From Microbacterium terrisoli (GTDB lineage: Bacteria; Actinomycetota; Actinomycetes; Actinomycetales; Microbacteriaceae), in the NCBI RefSeq assembly GCF_030866805.1, contig NZ_CP133019.1, forward strand, positions 2,728,001 through 2,792,000: a stretch of DNA of 64,000 nucleotides, in the 5' to 3' direction. Positions within the stretch are counted from its first letter, which is position 1; each line of letters opens with the position of its first letter. Shown here one piece after another: positions 27,119 through 35,372 of the stretch. Below the pieces are notes generated by a model. That model did no database searches. It saw nothing but the letters and a program-made list of their open reading frames with translations, and was not told where the DNA came from. Made by a program: the position numbers and the translations under genes.

Positions 27119-27550
27119 ATGACCGACTACGAAGTGCTGGAGATCGGGGCGCCCGAGGCGTGGCGCGACTTCTACGGCGGGTTCGCCCCCGACCGCTCGC
27201 GTCAGGGCCGACGGGTCATCGACCACGAGCTGGACACGCAGTACCTCGGCATGACCGCCAACGCCTACGAGCCCGGCGAATCGGTGGACTACTGGCATCG
27301 CCATGGGCGCATCGAAGAGCTGTACGTCTTCTTGGCCGGGCGCGGCCAGATGGGCCTGGACGACGAGATCGTCGACGTGGGCCCCGGCACGGTCGTGCGC
27401 GTCGGTCAGGGCGTGTGGCGTTCGTGGCGGTGCGTGCCCGACAGCCCCGAGCAGCTGCGCTGGCTGTGCATCCGCGGCGGATCGGAGCGACTGCCCCATC
27501 TGCCCGATGACGGCGAGCGCGACGCCCACCGCCCCATGCTCTGGGACTGA
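27119..27550 (+). CDS. Small cupin-domain protein
   Basis: 143 aa. A single cupin-2 barrel: the first motif is in YWHRHGRIEELYVFLAGRGQ and the second in GPGTVVRVGQGVWRSW. Only part of the usual metal-ligand set is seen (HRH..E), so enzyme activity is uncertain and it could be a small-molecule binding protein. No function was recognised. It is leaderless and probably monocistronic. Its last codons (CTC TGG GAC TGA) are part of a tandem repeat running on past the stop. Confidence 0.75.
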   Translation: MTDYEVLEIGAPEAWRDFYGGFAPDRSRQGRRVIDHELDTQYLGMTANAYEPGESVDYWHRHGRIEELYVFLAGRGQMGLDDEIVDVGPGTVVRVGQGVWRSWRCVPDSPEQLRWLCIRGGSERLPHLPDDGERDAHRPMLWD

Positions 27551-27600
27551 CTGCTCTGGGACTGAGTGCTCCGGGACTGAGTGCGCTGGGACTGAGTGAG
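27541..27600. repeat. Four tandem 15-bp units across the cupin stop codon
   Basis: CTGGGACTGACTGCT is repeated at 27541, 27556, 27571 and 27586 with one to three changes each. Every copy contains a TGGGAC-TGA or CGGGAC-TGA in the same frame, so each unit re-creates the C-terminal Asp and a stop codon. Confidence 0.9.
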
Positions 27601-27716
27601 GGTCCGAGCCGACACACTTCGTCACGCTCGGTAAGACTTCGACCCGCATGTCGCGCGGCAGGCGCGTGATTCGTAGTGTTCTGACCACGGCAGTACGCAC
27701 CGGCTAGGAGACCGCG

Positions 27717-28805
27717 ATGACCACCGCACGGCAACCACAGAACCGACCGCTGCGAAGCCTCGGCTTCGTGCACATCGCCCCGTTCGACCGCGATTCGCCC
27801 CGGCAGGGGCTCGAAGACGCGATCGAGCTGTTCCGCTATGCCGAAGAGCTCGGGCTCGACAGCGGCTGGCTGCGCACCCGCCACCTGCAGCACGGCGTCT
27901 CGTCGTCGCCGGTGCTGTTCGGGGCGATCTCGCAGCACACCGAGCGGATCAAGCTCGGGCATGCCGTGATCCCGGTCGGCAACGAGAACCCCTTCCGGCT
28001 CGCCGAAGACCTCGCGACCGCCGACGTGCTCTCGGGAGGGCGACTGCAGCCCGGGCTCAGCGTGCACCCACCGTCGTTCACCGACGACGTCAACGACATC
28101 GTGTTCGACCGCGGATGGCGCAGCGAGGACTACGGCTACAGCCGCATCGAGCTGCTGCGCGAGCTCATCGCAGGACGCTCCGTGCGCGACGTGCCTGCGT
28201 ACAACGGCATCGGCGGCGATTTCGACTCCGACCGTGCGGAGCCGCACAGCGAGGGACTGGCCGACCGGCTCTGGTACGGGGGCGGATCGCTGCGCTCGGC
28301 CGAGTGGGCGGGCCGGGCGGGCTTGAACTGGCTCGTGAGCAACATCAGCACCACCGCCGACGGCGACACCGACTTCTCCCGGGTGCAGCGCGGGCAGATC
28401 GACGCGTTCCGCGCCCACCATCCACAGGGTGAGGCCGCCCACGTCACGGTCGCCCGCGTGGCGGTGCCCACCGACCACGCCACGACCGCGCAGCTGAACC
28501 GGTATCGCGACTACGTCCAGCGCCGCACGCCGCGCACCCACGGCATCCGGGGCAAGAACACCCTCATCGCCGTGGACAACCTCGGATCCCGTGACGAGAT
28601 CGTCGAGGCCATCCGAGCCGACGTCGCGTACCAGGCCGCGGAGGACTACCTGTTCGAGCTGCCGTTCGAGTTCGAGATCGCCGACTGGAAGCACATTCTG
28701 CACGAGATCGCCACGAGCATCGGCCCGGCGCTCGGCTGGACGCCGGGCTCGGCCGCAGCCTCGGCTTCTGCCGCACACGGCGACGACCAAGAGCAGGCGG
28801 CCTGA
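27717..28805 (+). CDS. LLM-class flavin-dependent oxidoreductase
   Basis: 362 aa luciferase-like TIM barrel. Family segments are YAEELGLDSGWLRTRHLQHG near residue 42, KLGHAVIPVGNENPFRLAED, VLSGGRLQPGLSVHPP and DRLWYGGGSLRSAEWAGRAG. It would oxidise or monooxygenate a small organic substrate using FMNH2 or F420; neither cofactor nor substrate is decided by the sequence. TAGGAG lies 7 nt before the ATG. The downstream acetyltransferase start overlaps its stop as TGATG, so the two form an operon and may act on the same compound. Confidence 0.85.
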   Translation: MTTARQPQNRPLRSLGFVHIAPFDRDSPRQGLEDAIELFRYAEELGLDSGWLRTRHLQHGVSSSPVLFGAISQHTERIKLGHAVIPVGNENPFRLAEDLATADVLSGGRLQPGLSVHPPSFTDDVNDIVFDRGWRSEDYGYSRIELLRELIAGRSVRDVPAYNGIGGDFDSDRAEPHSEGLADRLWYGGGSLRSAEWAGRAGLNWLVSNISTTADGDTDFSRVQRGQIDAFRAHHPQGEAAHVTVARVAVPTDHATTAQLNRYRDYVQRRTPRTHGIRGKNTLIAVDNLGSRDEIVEAIRADVAYQAAEDYLFELPFEFEIADWKHILHEIATSIGPALGWTPGSAAASASAAHGDDQEQAA

Positions 28806-29338
28806 TGACGCTCGAGGCACAGCCGGCATCCCCGTCGGCGGCCACGCAGATCACGGTGCGCGCCGCCCGACCCGACGAGTACGCCGAGGTCGATCGTCTG
28901 GTCGAGGCCGCCTACACGCACGACTACGGCCGGCGCGACCACTCCGACGACATGCACCACGCCGCCTTCCGCGCCCGCACGTACGACGTGCTGGTCGCGG
29001 TGGAAGGCGTCCGCATTCTCGGCACCGTCACCGTCCGCCGCCCCGGCGGCCCCGTCCTGCACGAGGACTTCGGCGATGCCGACGCCGACCTGCGCCTGCT
29101 CGGGGTGGACCCCACCGCGCGTCGGCGCGGAATCGCCGCGACGCTGATGCGCCGGGTGATCGAGGATGCCGCGGCCGCCGGCTACGCGGACGTCACGCTG
29201 AAGACCGGCCCCGACATGCACGGCGCCCACCGGCTGTACGAAGCGCTCGGCTTCGAACGGGCACCCGAGCACGACGGACTGTGGATCGGCGGCGAGCGCG
29301 TGTTCGACCTGCTCGCCTACCGCTACCGGATCGGATGA
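28805..29338 (+). CDS. GNAT-family N-acetyltransferase
   Basis: 177 aa. GNAT motif A with the acetyl-CoA pyrophosphate loop is LLGVDPTARRRGIAATLMRR near residue 100, and motif B is HRLYEALGFERAPEHDG near residue 140. The substrate is unknown. It is translationally coupled to the flavin oxidoreductase, suggesting joint detoxification or degradation of one small molecule. Confidence 0.85.
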   Translation: MTLEAQPASPSAATQITVRAARPDEYAEVDRLVEAAYTHDYGRRDHSDDMHHAAFRARTYDVLVAVEGVRILGTVTVRRPGGPVLHEDFGDADADLRLLGVDPTARRRGIAATLMRRVIEDAAAAGYADVTLKTGPDMHGAHRLYEALGFERAPEHDGLWIGGERVFDLLAYRYRIG

Positions 29339-29348
29339 CGCGCCGCCC

Positions 29349-30281
29349 TCAGAGCGAGCGGGCTCCGGCCGCCGGAGTGACGGTGCTGGATGCGGCGGTG
29401 AGCCGCTCCCCCACCCGACGCGACGCGCGGAAGGCCCACCACGCGAGCGGGTGCCGAACGTCCTTGCGGTAGATGCGGTGCGGGGTCCGGGCATCCTCCC
29501 GTTCGATTCCGGCTGCCGCAAGAACACTCGGCAGGATCACGGCGGCGGCCTGCTCATAGCCGATGCTCGAGGGATGCAGGTGGTCGCGCGGCGAGAACAT
29601 GTCGTCGGGGTCGCGGTGGAACAGCGGACCGAGGGTGTCGGCAAGCGACACGGTGCGCCCCCCGGCGCGCAGCACGACGATGGCCTGCCCCGTGGCGAGC
29701 ACCCGGCTGTACCAGTGGGCGAAGAACCGCAGCGGCTGCGAGAACGGCCGCACGGTGCCCAGGTCCGGACAGGTGGCAACGACTGCCTGTGCGTGGGTGC
29801 GCCGCAGGTCGCGCACCGTCTCTGACAGCGGCCACAGCGCATCGACGAGGCGCTTGAGATGCATGACGTCATTGGCGCCGATGATGATCACGACCACATC
29901 GGGCTGCGTCACTTCACGCAGGTGTGCGAGCTGGCTGATCAGCGCGGTCGATTCGGCGCCGATGACGGCCATGTTCGTCAACTCGACCGGCCGGCCCGAC
30001 ACTTCTGACAGCCACGTCGCCAGCAGCGCCCCGGGCGTCATGTCGGGCTCTTCGGCGCCGTAGCCGACGGCCAGCGAGTCACCGAGAACGCCGAGCCGGA
30101 TCGCCTCTCCCGCCTCCGTACCGAACCGGCCGCTGCGCGGCAGCACCGATCCCATCCGCGTGGGGTTCAGCCGCTCCCACGCGAGCAGGCCCTCTGCGGT
30201 GGTGACCAGTCCCACGGCCGCGGTGAGCGCTGCAGCCGACCCGACGGCGGTCAACGCGAACCGGGCGAGGCGACCGATCAT
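29349..30281 (-). CDS. Exported SGNH/GDSL hydrolase
   Basis: 310 aa. N-terminal membrane anchor or signal from residue 4 (LARFALTAVGSAAALTAAVG), then the SGNH blocks: nucleophile serine in LGVLGDSLAVGYG (block I), a conserved Gly near TNMAVIGAES (block II), IIIGANDVMH (block III) and the Asp-His pair in SPRDHLHPSSIGYEQ (block V). It probably hydrolyses ester bonds of lipids or polysaccharide acyl groups at the cell surface. The start at 30281 has GGAG 8 nt upstream; 30317 is an alternative. It diverges from the methyltransferase gene. Confidence 0.85.
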   Translation of the reverse strand: MIGRLARFALTAVGSAAALTAAVGLVTTAEGLLAWERLNPTRMGSVLPRSGRFGTEAGEAIRLGVLGDSLAVGYGAEEPDMTPGALLATWLSEVSGRPVELTNMAVIGAESTALISQLAHLREVTQPDVVVIIIGANDVMHLKRLVDALWPLSETVRDLRRTHAQAVVATCPDLGTVRPFSQPLRFFAHWYSRVLATGQAIVVLRAGGRTVSLADTLGPLFHRDPDDMFSPRDHLHPSSIGYEQAAAVILPSVLAAAGIEREDARTPHRIYRKDVRHPLAWWAFRASRRVGERLTAASSTVTPAAGARSL

Positions 30282-30453
30282 GCTCCGACTCCACACTGAA
30301 TTCGAACGCGCATCCATTGCTGCCCCCGGTCTCACCGTAGTCGCCCCCGCCGCGCCGGGGATCGGCATCCCCTTTCCGTCTGCTGTGTGCGAGTGACGAC
30401 CTCGGGCATGAGAACCTGGGACCGTCGTGTCGCACACACACCGGGAGGCTGAC

Positions 30454-31269
30454 GTGGCGGGTGAGCTGAGGATCTCGCGGCCGAACGCGCGGTTCCAGCA
30501 GTGGGAGGCACTGCTGCACAATCGCAACAAGCGCCAGCGTCTGGGCGAGTTCCTCGTGCACGGCGTGCGCCCTATCACCCTGGCCGTCGAGCACGGCTGG
30601 CCGGTGCGGGCGATGCTCTACGACAGCCGGCGCCCGCTCTCGCGCTGGGCCGCCGACCTGCTCGAGCGCGCAGGCGGCGACCGCGTCGCGATGTCCCCCG
30701 ATCTGCTGCGGCAGCTCAGCGGCAAAGACGAGGACCTGCCCGAGCTCGTCGCCGTCGTCGAGCTGCCCTCCGATGACCTCGCGCGCATCACGGTCACCCC
30801 GACGTTCCTCGGCATCGCCTTCGACCGTCCGTCGGGCCCCGGCAACATCGGCGCGATCGTGCGCTCGCTGGACGCCTTCGACGGCGCCGGCGTCATCGTC
30901 ACCGGGCACGGTGCCGATCCCTACGACCCCAAGTCGGTGCGCGCCTCGACCGGATCGCTGTTCGCGCGCCCCGTGGTGCGCGTCGCGTCGCAGCGCGAGG
31001 TCGTCGGGTGGGCGCAGGAATGGCGGGATGCCGGCATCCCGATCACCATCGTCGGAACCGACGAGCACGGCACGGCGGACATCGCCGATTTCGACCTGAC
31101 CGGACCCACGCTGCTGGCCATCGGCAACGAGACGGCCGGCCTGAGTGCAGGGTGGCAGGATGCGTGCGACGCGATGGTGCGCATTCCCATCGGCGGTGCC
31201 GCCAGCTCGCTGAATGCGGCCAACGCGGCCACCGTCGCCCTGTACGAGGCGGCACGCCAGCGCCGGTGA
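30454..31269 (+). CDS. SpoU/TrmH-family RNA 2'-O-methyltransferase
   Basis: 271 aa. An N-terminal RNA-binding segment (LLHNRNKRQRLGEFLVHGVR) is followed by the SPOUT domain with its three motifs: RPSGPGNIGAIVRSLDAF near residue 138, LLAIGNETAGLSAGW near residue 230 and IPIGGAASSLNAANAATVAL near residue 250. It uses SAM in the knotted fold to methylate a ribose of tRNA or rRNA; the target is unknown. The GTG at 30454 has GGGAGG 5 nt upstream and is preferred over GTG at 30427. Confidence 0.87.
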   Translation: MAGELRISRPNARFQQWEALLHNRNKRQRLGEFLVHGVRPITLAVEHGWPVRAMLYDSRRPLSRWAADLLERAGGDRVAMSPDLLRQLSGKDEDLPELVAVVELPSDDLARITVTPTFLGIAFDRPSGPGNIGAIVRSLDAFDGAGVIVTGHGADPYDPKSVRASTGSLFARPVVRVASQREVVGWAQEWRDAGIPITIVGTDEHGTADIADFDLTGPTLLAIGNETAGLSAGWQDACDAMVRIPIGGAASSLNAANAATVALYEAARQRR

Positions 31270-31304
31270 GAGACTCGGTTGCGTCGCATGACGAAAACAC
31301 ATGG

Positions 31305-31323
31305 CGTCCGCCTGATGCGGACG
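31305..31323 (+). terminator. Short hairpin after the SpoU methyltransferase gene
   Basis: CGTCCGC (31305-31311) pairs with GCGGACG (31317-31323) around CTGAT, 36 nt past the stop codon. There is no T-run. Confidence 0.45.
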
Positions 31324-31479
31324 TACGGTAAGCTGTGTCCTACCGGTTGAGTTCATCGGCGCCTTGCGTCGGTCATCGCTCCCGGAATCTGTGGCGCGCA
31401 TCCGCGCCTCGCATACGACAACTCGTGTGCTCCTACCATCCTTGTGACCCGGCCGACGATGGCACGGTCCAGCACCTGA

Positions 31480-31833
31480 TCGACGAGGTCTTCCATCTTC
31501 TCTTCCGTCTCCGCGATACCGGCGGACCGTTCTCTCAACTGGCGCCAGTCGGACTACGACGTCTACGCCGCCACACGCGACGGCGAATTCGCCGGCCACG
31601 TGGTCATCGACGACACGCGATTCGCCGCGTTCGGGCCGTCCGGCCAGCACGTCGGCGTCGCTGCGACGCTCGGCGATGCACAGCGGATGCTCGCAGCGCT
31701 CGCAAGCCCGGCGATCGATGCCGACATGGCGGGGCGACTCGCTCTCGCCCCGCTCACCCATACCCCGCGACGGCGCCGTCGTCGCGGCCTCACGGATCAC
31801 ACCCGTGGTCCCAGACAACGAAGGAATGACGTC
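31480..31833 (+). other. Open frame upstream of and in phase with the cold-shock gene; possible start-less or decayed small gene
   Basis: The gene-free stretch 31270-31833 contains a frame without stops from 31480 straight into the cold-shock gene. Residues coded at about 31531-31740 look protein-like ([20 protein letters not shown], then [18 protein letters not shown]). There is no ATG, GTG or TTG before GTG 31600, in the middle of this segment, and no stop of its own; its 3' part becomes Arg/Thr-rich and unconvincing. It may be a decayed small gene, a gene with an unusual start, or the transcribed leader of the cold-shock mRNA. 31324-31479 shows nothing clear. Confidence 0.35.
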
Positions 31834-32037
31834 ATGGCCACAGGCACCGTCAAATGGTTCAACTCCGACAAGGGCTACGGGTTCATCGCGCCCGATGACG
31901 GCTCGGCCGACCTGTTCGCGCACTTCAGCGCGATCCAGGGCTCGGGCCACCGCAACCTCGAAGAGAACCAGAAGGTCGAGTTCGACGCAGAGGCAGGCCA
32001 GAAGGGCCCGCAGGCGGCCAACATCCGCCCCCTCTGA
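31834..32037 (+). CDS. Cold-shock protein, CspA family
   Basis: 67 aa single OB-fold. RNP1 ([10 protein letters not shown]) and RNP2 (DLFAHFSAI) RNA-binding motifs are intact, starting [18 protein letters not shown]. It is an RNA chaperone that melts mRNA structure in the cold or in growth transitions. AAGGAA lies 8 nt before the ATG. The frame stays open upstream, but the family never carries such an extension and the ATG fits all homologues. It is followed by a terminator and then a desaturase gene. Confidence 0.95.
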   Translation: MATGTVKWFNSDKGYGFIAPDDGSADLFAHFSAIQGSGHRNLEENQKVEFDAEAGQKGPQAANIRPL

Positions 32038-32044
32038 ACGCCTC

Positions 32045-32082
32045 AGGGCGGGCGTCCGGCGCTTGCGTCGGACTCCCGCCCT
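32045..32082 (+). terminator. Hairpin terminator after the cold-shock gene
   Basis: AGGGCGGG-C-GTCCG (32045-32058) pairs with CGGAC-T-CCCGCCCT (32069-32082), one internal mismatch, 10-nt loop, 7 nt past the stop. Confidence 0.75.
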
Positions 32083-32215
32083 CACCTGGCAGAGTTCCCC
32101 ACATTCGGCTTACTGCATGAATGGGCGGGTACCGTGTGAGGAAGCGATCGGCAGCCGCCCTTGGCTTGATGCCCACTCACCGATCGGTGACGGGCCCGAC
32201 GTAAGGCGCCCGATC

Positions 32216-33325
32216 TTGTCTCAGTCACCCACCATCTCCCCCTCGACTCTGGGCCCGATCCGGCAGACATACGCACGGCGAGAGGACTTCCCGCCGGTCG
32301 CCAAGGCGTACATGCACATCTCCCATGTCGCGCAAGAGACGGGACTTCTGCGTAGGACGCCGTGGTTCTACGTGTTCGTCGGCACATGCATCGCCCTCGC
32401 ACTGGGCGGTGCGATCACCGGCTTCATCCTGCTGGGGCCCACTTGGTATCAGCTGCTCATCGCGGGTGCCCTGGGCGTGATGTTCACCCAGATCGCGTTC
32501 CTCGCGCACGAGGCGGCCCACCGGCAGATCCTCGCCACCGGACCCGCCAACGACAGACTCGCACGGGTGCTGGGCGCGCTCGTCGGCATGAGCTACTCCT
32601 GGTGGGACTCCAAGCACAGCCGCCACCACGCCAACCCCAACAAGGTGGGCAAAGACCCCGATATCGAGGTCGACACGATCTCGTTCCTCGATGAGGATGC
32701 CGCACAGGCTCGCGGTCTGCGCCGCATGATCACCCGCAGGCAGGGGTGGCTGTTCTTCCCGCTGCTGACGCTCGAAGGCTTCAACCTACACGTCCTGAGC
32801 TTCCGGCACCTGGCAAGCCGCGGCACGGTGAAGGGCCGGTGGACCGAGATCGTGCTGCTGGTCCTGCGCTTCGCGCTCGTGCTGACGCCGCTGTTCCTGT
32901 TCCTCCCCCTCGGAATGGCGTTCGCCTTCCTGGGCGTCATGTCCGCCGTCTTCGGCGTGTACATGGGCGCGACCTTCGCCCCCAACCACAAGGGCATGCC
33001 GGTGATCGCACCCGACGCGAAGCTCGACTTCTTCACGAAGCAGGTGCGCACCTCGCGCAACATCCGCGGCGGATGGTGGGCCACCTGGCTCATGGGCGGC
33101 CTGAACTACCAGGTCGAGCACCACCTCTTCCCCAGCATGGCGCGCCCCCACCTCGCCCAGGCACGCGCCATCGTCCGCGACTACTGCGCCAGCAACAACG
33201 TCCCCTACACCGAGACCTCGCTGTGGCGCTCCTACGCGATCGTCATCGACTACCTGAACCGCGTCGGGCTCGCCGCCCGTGACCCGTTCGAGTGCCCGAT
33301 GGCCAGCCAGTACCGGCGCGCCTGA
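32216..33325 (+). CDS. Membrane fatty-acid (acyl-lipid/acyl-CoA) desaturase
   Basis: 369 aa. The three histidine boxes for the di-iron site are intact: HEAAH near residue 97, HSRHH near residue 134, and QVEHHLFP near residue 300. Four or more hydrophobic segments surround them (TCIALALGGAITGFILLG, LLIAGALGVMFTQIAFLA). It introduces a cis double bond into membrane fatty acids using O2 and reductant, lowering membrane melting temperature. Position 178 nt after a cold-shock gene suggests joint cold response, though a terminator separates them. The start is uncertain: TTG 32216 is the best in-frame choice; the next Met (32312) would trim conserved residues. Confidence 0.88.
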   Translation: MSQSPTISPSTLGPIRQTYARREDFPPVAKAYMHISHVAQETGLLRRTPWFYVFVGTCIALALGGAITGFILLGPTWYQLLIAGALGVMFTQIAFLAHEAAHRQILATGPANDRLARVLGALVGMSYSWWDSKHSRHHANPNKVGKDPDIEVDTISFLDEDAAQARGLRRMITRRQGWLFFPLLTLEGFNLHVLSFRHLASRGTVKGRWTEIVLLVLRFALVLTPLFLFLPLGMAFAFLGVMSAVFGVYMGATFAPNHKGMPVIAPDAKLDFFTKQVRTSRNIRGGWWATWLMGGLNYQVEHHLFPSMARPHLAQARAIVRDYCASNNVPYTETSLWRSYAIVIDYLNRVGLAARDPFECPMASQYRRA

Positions 33326-33353
33326 GCCCACGGCGGCGAAGCCGCGCAAACCA

Positions 33354-33383
33354 CGAAACCCCCGGCCGATGCCGGGGGTTTCG
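33354..33383. terminator. Bidirectional terminator between desaturase and tRNA genes
   Basis: CGAAACCCCCGGC (33354-33366) pairs perfectly with 33371-33383 around CGAT. It has an A-run on one side and TTTCGTTCT on the other, and serves the converging desaturase and tRNA transcripts. Confidence 0.9.
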
Positions 33384-33388
33384 TTCTG

Positions 33389-33462
33389 TAGCAGGAGCGG
33401 GGCTTGAACCCGCGACCTCACGATTATGAGTCGTGCGCTCTCACCAACTGAGCTACCCTGCC
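33389..33462 (-). tRNA. tRNA-Met (CAT), elongator type
   Basis: 74 nt, folded by hand: acceptor GGCAGGG/TCCTGCT (G-U at both ends), D-stem GCTC/GAGC, anticodon stem CACGA/TCGTG with loop CTCATAA, T-stem GCGGG/CCCGC with loop TTCAAGC, discriminator A. CCA is not encoded. The G-U first pair and lack of C1xA72 argue against initiator tRNA; tRNA-Ile(CAT) is a less likely alternative. Confidence 0.9.
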
Positions 33463-33498
33463 GCGAGGCATCTCGAACCGGGGTCCGTGGTGCGTGCG

Positions 33499-33570
33499 AG
33501 CCCCGAGTCAGGATTGAACTGACGACCCCTTCCTTACCATGGAAGTGCTCTGCCACTGAGCTATCGGGGC
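33499..33570 (-). tRNA. tRNA-Thr (GGT)
   Basis: 72 nt: acceptor GCCCCGA/TCGGGGC perfectly paired, D-stem GCTC/GAGC, anticodon stem CTTCC/GGAAG with loop ATGGTAA, T-stem GTCAG/CTGAC, discriminator T. It lies 36 nt upstream of tRNA-Met on the same strand and is probably co-transcribed. Confidence 0.95.
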
Positions 33571-33710
33571 GCTCCCGAATCACTTCGGGCAACCAGAAAA
33601 GACTATCAGAGCCGCCGCCGATTGCCGAAACGGCCAGGCTCCCTGTGCGGCGTCCCGGATCGGCGGAGTTGTGAACACTCGACGCCCAACGCGCACTCTC
33701 GGACTGCGGG

Positions 33711-35273
33711 TCAGCAGCGGTTGTGCTGGCGCAGCCACGGGATCGGATCGATCGGCGTGACGCCGTTCTGCCGAATCTCGAAATGGGTGTGCGCGCCGAA
33801 CGAGAATCCGGTGTTGCCGGTGCGGCCGATGTACTGGCCGACCTGCACGTGCTCGCCCGGGCGCACCTGCAGCGACCCGTACTGCATGTGGCCGTACAGG
33901 CTCGCCCAGTGCTGACCGTCGATCTCATGGTCGATGATCACGGCGACGCCGTAGCCCTGATAGCCCTGCTGCGCCACGCGCACCACGCCGTCGGCGATGG
34001 CCTGCACGTGCGCTCCGGAGCCGGGCGTGAAGTCGACGCCCTCGTGGAACTCTCCCGGGCGCGGGCCGAAGCCGTACGAGATCGGCACACCGACCGCGAA
34101 CGGCCACTGCACCGCGCACTGCGGGTTGTTCGTGAAGATGCGGCTCGAGAAGTTCGAGATGCCCACGGTGCCGGCCATGTCGACCATGGTCGCTGTGCTG
34201 TAGTTCGCCGACCGATCCAGCGACGCCGATTCTGCCTTGCTGTCGACGGGAGCGACGTATGCCTGGATGTCATCGCTGCCGGTGGCCGCGACATCCCCCG
34301 CCTGCTGCTGCGGCGCTGCACCCAGCAGGTGCGTCTCCGGTGAGGCCACGGCAGCCGCCGGCAGGGTCGAGGTGACGGCCAGCAGGCCGACGGCGATGAT
34401 CGTGGCGAAGGAGAAGGATGTCGCGGCGGCGCGCTTGGCGATCATCCGCGAGCGCCCGGGGCGCCGCACCTTGGCCTTGTGCTTGCTGTGCCTGTGCGAC
34501 AGCGTGTCAGCCTCGACCCCGGCGGCGTCGGCATCGTCCCTGGACTGCTGTATCGGCGTCTCACCCGTGAAGGAGAAGAGCCTTGCCGCAGCCGCGAACG
34601 CGTCGCGGTCGTCGGCGGTCGGCTTCGCATCGTCGGACACGATCGGGATCGACGCGGTCAGCGGAACGGACGGCGTACGAGAAGTGGATGCTGCAGCCCT
34701 CGTGGGCGCCGCAGCAGGTGCCTGCGCGGGCGTCGTAGCCGGGGGCTGCACGGCTGCACTGGTGGGCGCCGCAGCAGGTGCCTGCGCGGGTGCGCTGCTC
34801 GTCGACGCTGCCGGCGTCGTCGCGGCGGCGGGGACGACTGTGCTCGTGACGGCGGCCGAAGCGGCATCGGCGAGGCCCGCCGGGCCGGCCTCAGCGGGCG
34901 TCGCAGGAGCGTGGGAGCCCAGCGAAATCGGCTGCGTCTGCCGACGCGCGCTGCGGCGCGTCAACGGCATCTGGCCCGAGTGCGTCGATGTGGCAGGCGC
35001 GGCAGCATCCACGTCCGGCTCAGTGGTGACGTCGTTCGTCACCCGACCCCAGACCACGGCAGGCCGCTGCGCTGCCTCGGCGCCTCCACGGCGGCGTGTC
35101 TCGGCGCGGCTGGAACCCGTGCGCTCAACGGCCGAAGTCGGCACGGGAGCGGTACGGGCCGAACGCCGCGTGGGCGCGGGCTCGGCCTGAGGAGCGTCAA
35201 AGGGCAAGGGAAGCGAACTCTCGGGGTCGGGTCGCTGTGGGGGGCAACGGTCGAACACGGGGTAGGTGATCAC
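33711..35273 (-). CDS. Membrane-anchored M23-family peptidoglycan endopeptidase
   Basis: About 520 aa. A long Ala/Pro/Thr-rich cytoplasmic N-terminus (to about residue 280) is followed by a transmembrane helix (FATIIAVGLLAVTSTLPAAA), an extracellular linker, and a C-terminal LytM/M23 domain. Zinc ligands are H and D in EFHEGVDFTPGSG and the HxH in GAHTHFEIRQ; GFGPRPG and YGHMQYGSLQV are also conserved. It should cleave peptidoglycan stem or cross-bridge peptides. The start is uncertain: GTG 35273 is chosen because a GGTAAC-type direct repeat lies just upstream; 35258 and 35348 are alternatives. The N-terminal region is internally repetitive (TSAAVQPPATTPAQAPAAAP-like). Confidence 0.88.
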   Translation of the reverse strand: MITYPVFDRCPPQRPDPESSLPLPFDAPQAEPAPTRRSARTAPVPTSAVERTGSSRAETRRRGGAEAAQRPAVVWGRVTNDVTTEPDVDAAAPATSTHSGQMPLTRRSARRQTQPISLGSHAPATPAEAGPAGLADAASAAVTSTVVPAAATTPAASTSSAPAQAPAAAPTSAAVQPPATTPAQAPAAAPTRAAASTSRTPSVPLTASIPIVSDDAKPTADDRDAFAAAARLFSFTGETPIQQSRDDADAAGVEADTLSHRHSKHKAKVRRPGRSRMIAKRAAATSFSFATIIAVGLLAVTSTLPAAAVASPETHLLGAAPQQQAGDVAATGSDDIQAYVAPVDSKAESASLDRSANYSTATMVDMAGTVGISNFSSRIFTNNPQCAVQWPFAVGVPISYGFGPRPGEFHEGVDFTPGSGAHVQAIADGVVRVAQQGYQGYGVAVIIDHEIDGQHWASLYGHMQYGSLQVRPGEHVQVGQYIGRTGNTGFSFGAHTHFEIRQNGVTPIDPIPWLRQHNRC

Positions 35274-35295
35274 CCCTGCCGTTCGGGCCGGCAAA

Positions 35296-35312
35296 GGTAA
35301 CGAACGGGTAAA
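35296..35312 (-). promoter_or_regulatory. Direct repeat upstream of the M23 peptidase gene, candidate MtrA site
   Basis: GGTAAC-GAACG-GGTAAA is an 11-bp-spaced direct repeat about 25 nt before the proposed start. MtrA in actinobacteria binds direct repeats with GTAAC cores and controls M23 peptidases, so MtrA is the inferred binder. Confidence 0.4.
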
Positions 35313-35372
35313 CACTACAACGCCCGGACTGAGAATGCCATGTGGCACGCGCTCGAAATTCCAGACCGCGTG

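Noticed and set aside
31353..31538. 61-codon minus-strand frame upstream of the cold-shock gene
   Set aside because: No promoter or ribosome site and no family resemblance; the plus-strand reading of the adjacent segment looks more protein-like.
34660..34860. Repetitive stretch in the M23 gene considered as a CRISPR or satellite
   Set aside because: The repeats are coding Ala/Pro/Thr linker codons without regular spacers.
35274..35372. Possible c-di-AMP (ydaO) riboswitch ahead of the M23 gene, as seen before some actinobacterial wall hydrolases
   Set aside because: The gap is too short and no conserved ydaO core could be recognised.
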